64,000 nt of DNA from Aegilops tauschii subsp. strangulata. Its lineage: Eukaryota; Streptophyta; Magnoliopsida; Poales; Poaceae. The position numbers and the translations under genes are program-made. The notes below the pieces were generated by a model. The model did not search any database, was not told where the DNA came from, and saw only the letters and a program-made list of their open reading frames with translations. This document shows, piece by piece, positions 1 through 8,095 of the stretch. The stretch covers positions 506,610,544-506,674,543 of the forward strand of contig NC_053037.3 of the NCBI RefSeq assembly GCF_002575655.3, read 5' to 3'. The first letter of the stretch is position 1. Each line of letters starts with the position of its first letter.

Positions 1-987
1 GCAAGTGTGCAATGGGCGATGGGCCCAGACCCCTGCGCCACAGGATTTAGATTGGCGTGCTGACCTCTCTGTTGTGCCTAGGTGGGGCTGCGACGTGTTG
101 ATCTTATGAGGCCGGGCATGACCCAGGAAAGTGTGTCCGGCCAAATGGGATCGAGCGTGTTGGGTTATGTGGTGCACCCCTGCAGGGAAGTTTATCTATT
201 CGAATAGCCGTGTCCCTCGGTAAAAGGACGACCCGGAGTTGTACCTTGACCTTATGACAACTAGAACTGGATACTTAATAAAACACACCCTTCCAAGTGC
301 CAGATATAACCCGGTGATCGCTCTCTAAGAGGGCGACGAGGAGGGGATCGCCGGCTAGGATTATGCTATATGATGCTACTTGGTGAACTTACCATCTACT
401 CTCTCCTACATGCTGCAAGATGGAGGTGGCCAGAAGCGTAGTCTTCGACAGGATTAGCTATCCCCCTCTTATCCTGGCATTATGCAGTTCAGTCCACCGA
501 TATGGCCCTTTACACATATACCCATGCATTTGTAGTGTAGCTCCTTGCTTGCGAGTACTTTGGATGAGTACTCACGGTTGCTTTTCTCCCTCTTTTCCCC
601 TTTCTATACCTAGTTGTCGCAACCAGATGCTGGAGTCCAGGAGCTAGAGATCCCAAGGATGATTCTACATGGAGTTCGGCTTCGAGGAGTAGTTAGGAGG
701 TCCCAGGCAGGAGGCCTTGCCTTTTCGATCGTTGCTACTTTTGTACTAGCCTTTTTAAGGCAATCTTGTTTAACTTATGTCTGTACTCAGATATTATTGC
801 TTCCGCTGACTCTTGTGTTTTCGAGCTTATGTATTCGAGCCTTCGAGGCCCCTGGCTTGTAATATAAAGCTTGTTTTATTTTAATTTGTGTCTAGAGTTG
901 TGTTGTGATATCTTCCCGTGAGTCCTCGATCTTGATCGTACACATTTGCGTGTATGATTACTGTACGATTGAATCGGGGGCGTCACA
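1..987 (+). repeat. Gypsy family G1 LTR, 3' fragment
   Basis: This stretch aligns by eye with the 3' third of the LTRs at 18069-21379 and 25566-29452 (for example the ATGGGCGATGGGCCCAGACC and GCAACCAGATGCTGGAGTCC motifs). It ends in GGGGGCGTCACA at 987, the expected CA terminus. No PBS follows (988 onward is GTTATTCTTTT), so this is the right end of a 3' LTR or a solo LTR whose left part lies outside the window. It is more diverged than the other two copies. Its counterpart of the coding-like exon (from about 624) is frame-shifted. Confidence 0.85.
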
Positions 988-2298
988 GTTATTCTTTTTT
1001 GACCGGGCACTGACCTGCCAGACATTTCACCCATTTAGGGAGAAAGCAAGGGGTCCGGTTGTAGATGCTCTTATTACCTCAGAAAAGGAAGAAGACAAGC
1101 TTGTTTTTCTTTTTCCTCCTCTGCTTCTCCTAATAATTCTTGATGGGATGGGCTCCGTTTCTCTTTACCGTCCCATAAAAAGGATTGGGCATGACTCGAT
1201 TAAGCCGCTTTATTCTGCTGAGCATTATACGGTAAGAAAGTTATCGATAAATCAGTAGGTCTGTTACTCTGTCATTTTTACTCTTACACTGTACTCAATG
1301 GACTTTACATATTCAAGTATATCGCCTACCATGTTGTTCTATTGCCCGACATTGACAACCAGTCGTTGATTTCCATCTTGCAGGCCACCCTTTGTTTCTG
1401 ACAATAGAAAAGCAGAAAATGTGTCTGAAAGGAATGTTTATAATTTCTGTTGAGATAATGGTTTGGAAGAATGCCTTGGATGCTGAGATAATGAGACTAT
1501 CCTCTGACTAAAATTCTATGTTGGCTTTTGCTTGTATCATTGTATGAAGCGACATGATGCTGAGCATCGAAGAAGCCTGCTTAACTGAAATGAAAATGAT
1601 GGATCAATGGCAAGAAGAACCGCCAAGATTCGCAATCTCCGTGTCGCCCCTCCCGGCGACATGGAGGAACCTCACCGGCGCTGCTTCCTAGCCCAGCCTC
1701 CCCTCTTTATGGTCTCGCCTCTGCCTGCGAAGCTCGCCAATGAAGCATTGCTGGGCGTTCTTGCTGCGGGTTTGCGCTGCCACCGGCATCTGCCTTGGTG
1801 ACGGGGTCCTCCGATTATCTCCTGCGTTGCCGACAAAGTATGGAACCTTGACGGCAACTGTCCTTGGCCATGTGGATGGTGCGGCGGTTGGATTTGAAGT
1901 CAAGAACTGCGGCTTGGCTTTGTCCATGGTCGACCCATGCGTGGTTGCCCTGATTCAGATCTGGACGGTTTGGTGGTGGTGATTCAGATCTGGTTGCCCG
2001 GGTGGTGGTGGCTACAGACTGTGCTGCAACGACCTACCGCGACTCCACAACGGTGGTGGTCATCGAAATGTCTTCCGAAGGGTTCATCTCTCCTGATCGG
2101 TGGTTAACTTTCGATGGTGAGATGCAAACTATGGACGATGCCTTGACGCAGAAGGATGGTTGCGCAGTGGTAGCGGTCGCACGTCATATGTAGCTACTTG
2201 GATCACGGAAAAATAGTAGAGACAGTACATGAGTGACTCCGATGCTGGTGCTACTCGAGTACCCGGTCAAATTTCATGGTGAAAGCCTAGGTGAAGGA
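988..2298. other. Unassigned interval
   Basis: I could not assign this 1.3 kb to an element. It holds short open frames only. The part at about 1607-2195 is GC-richer and reads like a decayed exon or the untranslated tail of a LINE, but no domain is recognisable. The five bases after the LTR (GTTAT, 988-992) would be the TSD of the G1 element at the window edge; its partner is outside the window. Confidence 0.4.
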
Positions 2299-3063
2299 TG
2301 ATACGTCTCCGTCATATCTATAATTTTTGATTGTTTCATGCCAATGTTATACAAGTTTTACATACTTTTGGCAACTTATTATATGATTTATTGGACTAAC
2401 CTATTGATCCAGTGCCCAGTGCCAGTTCCTGTTTTTTGCAAGTTTTTTGTATCGCAGAAAATCCATATCAAACAAAGTCCAAACACGATAAAAATTTATG
2501 GAGAATTATTTTGGAATATATGTGATTTTTGGGAGTTGGAATCGCTGCAAACGGAGTCTCGTGGTGGGCACAACCCACCAGGATCCGACCCCTGAGCCAG
2601 GCGCGTGGTGGTGGGTTGTGTCCACCTCGTACGTCGGTTGGAGCTCTACTTCGGGCGCAAGGAAGCTTATATCCGGAAAAAATCGTGTTAAAATCTCAGC
2701 GCAATCGGAGTTACGGATCTCCGGGAATATAAGAAACGGTTTTCGGCCAGGTCTGGGAACGCGAAACAGAAGAGAACAGAGAGGGAGACCCAATCTTGGA
2801 AAATTTATTGAGAAAGTTTATAGACCTAAATTTTTTGCTATGCTTAAATATTGCTATGATAATTATAAATATAATTCCTATATTGATGAATTTATTGAGA
2901 AAGTCTCCGCTGTCCAAGAAGAGACTAATATTTTGCAGGAGTCTATGAAAGAAGGAATTATGAAACTGTGAGCTCATTGGATGAAAAAGATGATGAGGAG
3001 AGCGAAGAACAAAAGGAAGAGGAGCGGATTAGCTACCCGTGCCCACCTTCTAATGAGAGTAAC
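2299..3063 (+). mobile_element. Athila-like Gypsy, 5' remnant
   Basis: Begins with TGATACGTCTCC, the same LTR start as the element at 47667-60233, and runs as LTR sequence to about 2790. It then jumps into gag-like coding sequence without a PBS, so a deletion joins LTR to internal region. It is cut at 3063 by insertion of Gypsy G2. The matching 3' internal part resumes near 8096 and runs to 10328, so together they are one older element split by G2. The 3' LTR is missing. Confidence 0.7.
2800..3063 (+). pseudogene. gag-like fragment of Athila-like element
   Basis: The open frame in this stretch encodes a lysine- and tyrosine-rich helical peptide ending at a stop at 2969-2971. Immediately after it, in another frame, comes an acidic run (LDEKDDEESEEQKEEER), so a frameshift near 2968 separates two parts of one former ORF. 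No start codon of its own is seen because the 5' end is deleted. It is truncated on the right by the G2 LTR at 3064. Assignment to gag is inferred from position after the LTR and from composition. Confidence 0.45.
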
Positions 3064-3714
3064 TGTAACATCCCAAATTTTCAATTTGGTATGTTATACA
3101 TAGATCATCATTGCATATCATGTTTTATTGTATTTTGAAAAATCCTCGATAATCCTAAGCAACTCAAGGACCCTCGGAGAGAGTTGGGGATTTTCTCGAA
3201 TTTTCATATTTGATTTTCATCAAATAATAAGTCGAGGATATTGGTTTTTATTATTTTCCCTCCGGAAAAATATTTCATTTAAACTAAACGAGAGGAGAAA
3301 ACATGACTTCTCCAAAACAATTGAAATACTGGAGGAAAAATGTTTAAATCATTATTTGGAATTTATTTGTATTTTATTTGCAATTTTTATTGCATTAAAA
3401 ATATTGCATGTTTTCGAAATATTTATTTTGGATTATAAAAAATGTTCACCATATTCTAGATTTTCTAACTAGACAGGGAAAATTTATTTCATATTTTTCT
3501 GATTTTTATTTATTTTTCTACGAATTATCTTCCGCGGAACTTATTAAAAAAAAAAACGCCCGCGCGCCGACTGGGCCAAAGGCCCAGCCGACGGCCCGCC
3601 TCGCGCCTCTCCTCTTCCCGCACGGGATCACCGCCGCCGGAGTCCGCCATGGACACGGGACCGCCGCCGCCTCGGGTTGCCCCCTCCCCCAAGCCGCCGG
3701 ACCCCTCCCCCCTC

Positions 3715-3722
3715 TTTATATA
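3715..3722 (+). promoter_or_regulatory. TATA box of G2 LTR
   Basis: TTTATATA inside CCCCTCTTTATATACCCC, embedded in the GC-rich core of the LTR. A start site about 25-35 bp downstream would leave a long GC-rich leader followed by a possible donor site (GACGAG|GTATGC, 3928/3929). Confidence 0.6.
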
Positions 3723-4462
3723 CCCCTCCCCCCTCTCTTTCCTCACATCGCCGCCGCCGCCCGCACTCACCGCCGCCGCCGCCGGAGTCGCGCCCGCCGC
3801 CGCTTGTTCGTCGCCGGAGCCGCCGCCCCTCGCCGCCCCTCGCGCCCCCCCCCCCGAGCCCCGCACCTCGCCGCCCTCGCGCCCGAGCCGGAGCCCCGCC
3901 GGAGCCCTCGCCGGAGTAGCCCGACGAGGTATGCCCGCCGCCCGTTGACTTGACGGCTTTCGTTTAAAAAAAACCCTAGATCAGTTTTTTTTTTCGGTTT
4001 TATTATTTTACGAGCGTTCACCGAACCGTTCGTTTTAACGAACGTGTTCGTCGGTTTTTTTTTCTGTTAACGAACGTCCGTTATTTAACCGTTCGTCCGT
4101 TTTTCTTTTTCGTCCGATTTTTCTGCGATTTTCTCAGATTCGATTTCTGATCGAATTTTCGAATCTGTTTAACTTCTCGCACGTTTATCGGAATCAGGCG
4201 ATTCAAGCGCCTAGAGTTTCGTCTCAAAATTCTCTTTCCGTTTAATCTACTCAAACAAGTTTTTGCCACAGTAAAAATTGACCTAGATTCAGATTAGCAA
4301 ACGAAGTTTCTTTCTTTCGCCGTTTGACTTTCGTTGCTTCTTTCGAGTTGATTCTTTTTGCAAACCGGAGTTCTTAAGTTGAACCTTCTGGTTGGATCTT
4401 TTCTTCAAGTTTTACCTGTGCATTAGATGAGTACTGATTGTATGCTTTTTTGTTTGCGATAG

Positions 4463-5539
4463 AGTACCCGGAGTGTGCCGCTTGTTACTTTGACTCGTTA
4501 GCTTTTGCGGATCATCAGCAAGGCAAGTAACACTTTGATCATATCCCGTTCATACCCAGTTTTACTGCATTAGATCTGTTTTCCTCAAACACTTGCATGA
4601 TTAGGATCTAATTAAATTGTGGGAATTGGGAAGTAGTTGAGGTAGTGCCTATTACCTGTTTTTCTTATCAAACCCTTGGGAGTTACTTCTACGTTGCTTT
4701 TATTATTGCCATGCTATGCTCGTAGACGTGGATTTGGGTTTGAGAGATATTCACGACAGATGTGAGATGTTTATTAATGGTTCAACTTAAGGTGGCAACT
4801 AAAACTCACATCTGGGTGGATTGAGGCACCTGGAGAACCCAGTGTTGCCTGTATGTATAAGGTCCGCCACCCAGGCTCAAAGGGATCATAAGATTTTTCA
4901 TGCTAGAAACTTCCGTGTGCAGCCACAAGCTATTATGGGCTCTAGCATAGCTGAGTAGGTTACAGGATCTCTTGAAGAGGTGGACTAGCAGATGTAGGGG
5001 AAAGTAGGTATACCGGTCCATCCAGAGTAAAGAGTGATTGTTTCTGAAAGACTGTGTCTCGGTCATCCGTTTCTCAAACATCATGCAGTGCGAGAATCAA
5101 GCGGAGGCGATCGAGTCTTGTGGGGAAAAGTGCGCAAACCTCTGCAGAGTGTACAAACTGATCATGATTAGCCGTGTCCCCGGTTATGGACAACTTGAGT
5201 ATCTAGTACCTGGATTATCATTTGAATCTCATCACCGTGATACTTATAATTAATTTTGTTGGGTTAATGATGACACTTAATTGGGATTGAGTTGGAGGTA
5301 CCTTCTCAATGTTTCACAACCACCATGATAGTTAAATAAAATTTATTCCTTTGAAGTAGGATAAAATTGGCTTTTCGCAAAACTGTAACCATAGAGCTCC
5401 CCACCAGCCATATATGCATATAGTATAGCATTATTATTGTTCATTGCTCTCTATGTGTTACTTTGCCAGCATATTCTATGTGCTGACCCGTTTTCGGGCT
5501 GCAACGTTTCATGTTGCAGACTTTTCAGACGACGAGTAA
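4463..5539 (+). other. Coding-like exons 2 and 3 inside G2 LTR
   Basis: Inferred exon 2 is 4463-4522 (60 nt), preceded by TTTGCGATAG and followed by GCAAGT, a GC-type donor. It reads YPECAACYFDSLAFADHQQ. Inferred exon 3 is 5520-5539, preceded by CATGTTGCAG, and reads FSDDE then stop. Both junctions are phase 1, so splicing would keep one frame. An upstream exon ending at 3928 (GACGAG|GTATGC) is also in matching phase, but no ATG lies in that frame downstream of the TATA box. The same layout occurs in family G1 at 27656-29154. Expression and translation are unproven. Confidence 0.4.
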
Positions 5540-5803
5540 GGTGCCTTAGGTCGTGGTCTTATACTCAGTGATGCCGCTGGAGTGATGGACTCACTTATCT
5601 TCCAAGTCTTCCGCTGTTATCGTTATTAGATGGCCTTAAGCCATGTTTATCATACTTAATCTCTTCGGAGATATTCGATGTAATAAGTGTGTGATTGCTA
5701 CTCTGTTATAAATCCTCCATTTGTACTGTGCGTGTCAGCATTACTGATCCAGGGATGACACTGGTGCACAGCAGCACAGACCATTTGAGGTCTGGTCGCT
5801 ACA

Positions 5804-5820
5804 AAGTTGGTATCAGAGGA
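5804..5820 (+). other. G2 primer-binding site
   Basis: AAGTTGGTATCAGAGGA directly abuts the LTR end. TGGTATCAGAG is the usual complement of the 3' end of initiator methionine tRNA in plant LTR retrotransposons. Confidence 0.85.
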
Positions 5821-5914
5821 CACGCTGACTGTAGGACACGACCACTAAGCTTAAGCCCTAGAAAGCTTCTCTCTTCTCATTTCTGACCCCTCTCCACTTT
5901 CTACTCTTTTAGGA

Positions 5915-6634
5915 ATGGCGAATGCAAGGAACAAGTTTATGCAACCAGATGAAGACACGCCGTTTGGACGACATTTGAAGGAAGTCACCAAGTACTTGAA
6001 CATAGGAATACCAAGCATCACCGGAACCTACAACGCCACATTACCTGGAGAGGAGAGCTGGAAGATTCAAGTTATCATTCCAGGAAGGATGTTTAGTGCC
6101 ATGAGATTGGTTTTCGAAGCCCCAACTTGGAGTTTAGGGAAGAGCATGGCCGCACACATCGCCATGGGACGCATTGGAGAAGTCTACCACCAGGAGCTTA
6201 AGGATACAATTTATCAGATTTGTGGACGTCGAGACGCGCAATGGGAGATGATCAGAACCAAGAAGGATGGATCAATCGCAGCTTTCATCCAGGAGCAGAA
6301 TCAACATATTCGTCGCCAGGAGAACCAGATGTGCACGGACAAGGAAGAACTGAAGAAGGCATTAACGAAGATCAAGGAACTCCAAGAAGAACTCAAGGCT
6401 ACACGCGAAGATTATTTGGAGGAAATCAACGCACTAGTAGGGAAGATTGACGACCTGGAGAAGAAGATTGGAGTATTCGTGGGAAATCCAATGCCAAAAG
6501 CAGAAGTCGACGAATGCACTTGTCCGGATAACTACATCATCATCGACGACACCGACTCGGAACCAAGTGAAGACGACTGGATTGATGAAGCTGGAGCAGC
6601 CATCATGGAGTCTTCAACGGATCAGAATTTTTAG
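5915..6634 (+). CDS. Extra coiled-coil ORF upstream of gag (G2)
   Basis: An intact 239-codon ORF between PBS and gag, starting at the first ATG after the leader (AGGAATGGCG) and ending in TAG. Residues 1-115 form a globular-looking region with SWKIQVIIPGR and AAHIAMGRIGEVYHQEL. Residues about 120-188 are a strong heptad-type coiled coil rich in E, K and L (KEELKKALTKIKELQEELKA). Residues 200-225 are acidic with a CTCPD motif. It has no zinc knuckle, protease or polymerase motif. It is in frame 2, gag in frame 1, 200 bp apart, so it is a separate cistron or is spliced. Its function is unknown; a capsid-accessory or RNA-handling role is only a guess. An ORF of this size kept free of stops suggests recent function. 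Confidence 0.7.
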   Translation: MANARNKFMQPDEDTPFGRHLKEVTKYLNIGIPSITGTYNATLPGEESWKIQVIIPGRMFSAMRLVFEAPTWSLGKSMAAHIAMGRIGEVYHQELKDTIYQICGRRDAQWEMIRTKKDGSIAAFIQEQNQHIRRQENQMCTDKEELKKALTKIKELQEELKATREDYLEEINALVGKIDDLEKKIGVFVGNPMPKAEVDECTCPDNYIIIDDTDSEPSEDDWIDEAGAAIMESSTDQNF

Positions 6635-6834
6635 TAGACCACCATATCAGTAGTAGTTTTCCCCCATTTAATAGTATAGTTCAAGCACTTTGTAACGCTA
6701 GTTAGATCGATTGTTTTGCCTTGTTTGAATTGATTGAGTGATATTGATTGAATTTGTCTCATGAGCATATGGGTAGTGTTTTCTCTCTAGACCTCATTCT
6801 ACTCTTAACTCTCATCTTTTCCTAAACCTATCAG

Positions 6835-7938
6835 ATGCCTCCGAGACGCGACACCGGATTTGTTTTCCCGCCAGAGATCACCCAGTTGATTCAGCAACAA
6901 AATGCCCTGATGCAAGTGTTAGTGCAGAACCAAGGCAACAACAACAACAACCCACCGCCACCACCACCTGTTGATCATTTAGCCCGTTTCTTAAGGCTAA
7001 ACCCGCCGGTGTTTTCCAGTAGCACCGAACCGATTGTAGCAGATGATTGGCTCCGCAAAGTTGGAAGGGAGTTGACCACTGTAGGATGCACATATGCGGA
7101 AAGAGTGCATTTTGCCGCACATCAGCTCTATGGACCCGCAGCATCATGGTGGGAGAATTATACAGCCACGCACCCTATTGACACTGTCACATGGGACCAG
7201 TTTCAGCAAGCTTTCCGTACAACTCATGTTTCAGCAGGAGCTATGGCTATGAAGAAGCATGAGTTTCGTAACCTACGCCAAGGAGGACGCACCGTAGGCC
7301 AGTATGTGGAGGAATTCAGTAAGTTAGCACGTTATGCACCAGATGACGTTGCTACAGATGCTACCAAGCAGGAGAAGTTTTTGGAAGGTCTGAATGATGA
7401 ACTGAGTATGCAGTTGATGGTAGCAACCTTCAACAACTACCAGGAACTGGTAGATAGAGCTCTCATGATTGAAGGGAAGCAACAGCAGATTGAAAACCGC
7501 AAGAGGAAGTATGGACAAGGGAAGTACAATGCTGGAGCCCAGCAGAAGCCACGATTTACCCCGAAGCCGGGAGGACAGTTTCAGCATACCCATGGAGGAG
7601 GTAGTTCGCACAACCATAATGGCTCCAAGAATGGTAATGGGAATGGAGGAGGAAACGGACAGAACCGCACCAACCCATCTACCCCAACCAAGAGAGATCT
7701 AAGTCACATTACTTGTTTCAAGTGCCAGAAGACGGGACATTATGCTACTGATTGTCCCGAAACCCGGAATGGAAATGGAAATGGAAGCTCTGGGAAGAAG
7801 CCGAACCCGTTCAACAAAGGACATGTGAACCACGTGAGCGTGGAGGAGGTTGAAGCTCAGCCTGATGCAGTAATAGGTAAGTTTTTGGTTAAGTCATTTA
7901 CTGCAACCGTTCTTTTCGATACTGGTGCATCGCAGTAA
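6835..7938 (+). CDS. Gag polyprotein with start of protease, truncated (G2)
   Basis: A 367-codon ORF from ATG at 6835. The N-terminus carries N and P runs (about residues 35-48). Residues about 75-190 match the Retrotrans_gag fold (AASWWENYTATHP, TWDQFQQAFR, EFRNLRQGGRTVGQYVEEF, KQEKFLEGLNDEL). Residues 200-285 are basic, G/N/Q-rich and likely RNA-binding. A CCHC zinc knuckle, CFKCQKTGHYATDC, starts at residue 294. The last residues, VLFDTGASQ, are the protease active-site motif, but the frame stops there (TAA 7936-7938), where Gypsy elements normally continue into protease, RT, RNase H and integrase. Gag appears intact and could in principle form particles; pol is missing. Confidence 0.85.
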   Translation: MPPRRDTGFVFPPEITQLIQQQNALMQVLVQNQGNNNNNPPPPPPVDHLARFLRLNPPVFSSSTEPIVADDWLRKVGRELTTVGCTYAERVHFAAHQLYGPAASWWENYTATHPIDTVTWDQFQQAFRTTHVSAGAMAMKKHEFRNLRQGGRTVGQYVEEFSKLARYAPDDVATDATKQEKFLEGLNDELSMQLMVATFNNYQELVDRALMIEGKQQQIENRKRKYGQGKYNAGAQQKPRFTPKPGGQFQHTHGGGSSHNHNGSKNGNGNGGGNGQNRTNPSTPTKRDLSHITCFKCQKTGHYATDCPETRNGNGNGSSGKKPNPFNKGHVNHVSVEEVEAQPDAVIGKFLVKSFTATVLFDTGASQ

Positions 7939-8095
7939 CTTTTCACAAAAGAGAAGCGATTGGAAGTTATGCATTGGAGAAGTGAGGGTCGACCTTGAAC
8001 ACTTGTGTTCATGCTCATGGAAACAATGTAGAATTTTTCATGAAGATTCTCACAAAAATAATTATCCCCTTGTACAATTCTATTGTATTATAAAA
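7939..8095 (+). repeat. Block shared with G1 internal region
   Basis: Aligns with about 22663-22815 (and its copy about 30736-30888): both contain GTTATGCATTGGAGAAGTG, GTCGACCTTGAAC and TTCATGC(T/C)CATGGA in the same order and spacing. In G2 it follows straight after the broken protease motif. This suggests that G1 and G2 lost pol in a similar way or share an ancestor that had already lost it. Confidence 0.6.

Larger units (their letters stand above)
3064..5803 (+). repeat. G2 5' LTR
   Basis: Starts TGTAACATCCCAAATTTTC and ends GGTCGCTACA, giving TG...CA termini, 2740 bp, followed at once by a PBS. It has an AT-rich U3, a very GC-rich core (about 3549-3950) with a TATA box, then T-rich DNA and coding-like exons (4463-4522 and 5520-5539). 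No second copy of this LTR is present in the window. Confidence 0.85.
3064..8095 (+). mobile_element. Gypsy family G2 element, 3'-truncated
   Basis: A Ty3/Gypsy element made of a 5' LTR (3064-5803), a PBS, an extra ORF, gag and the first residues of protease. RT, RNase H, integrase and the 3' LTR are absent. It inserted into the Athila-like element at 3063/3064; the left flanking pentamer is GTAAC (3059-3063), but the right TSD is lost. The right boundary, about 8095, is where Athila-like 3' internal sequence resumes and is uncertain by some tens of bases. The gag resembles the Del/Tekay chromovirus type. Confidence 0.75.

Noticed and set aside
1607..2193. Possible host gene exon (plus-strand frames of 60-80 codons)
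   Set aside because: No start or splice context, no domain, and stops break each frame; left unassigned.
3649..3948. 99-codon proline-rich ORF with ATG at 3649 as start of the G2 LTR mini-gene
   Set aside because: The ATG lies upstream of the TATA box at 3715, so it would not be in the main LTR transcript; the frame does match the inferred splice phase, so it is noted but not called.
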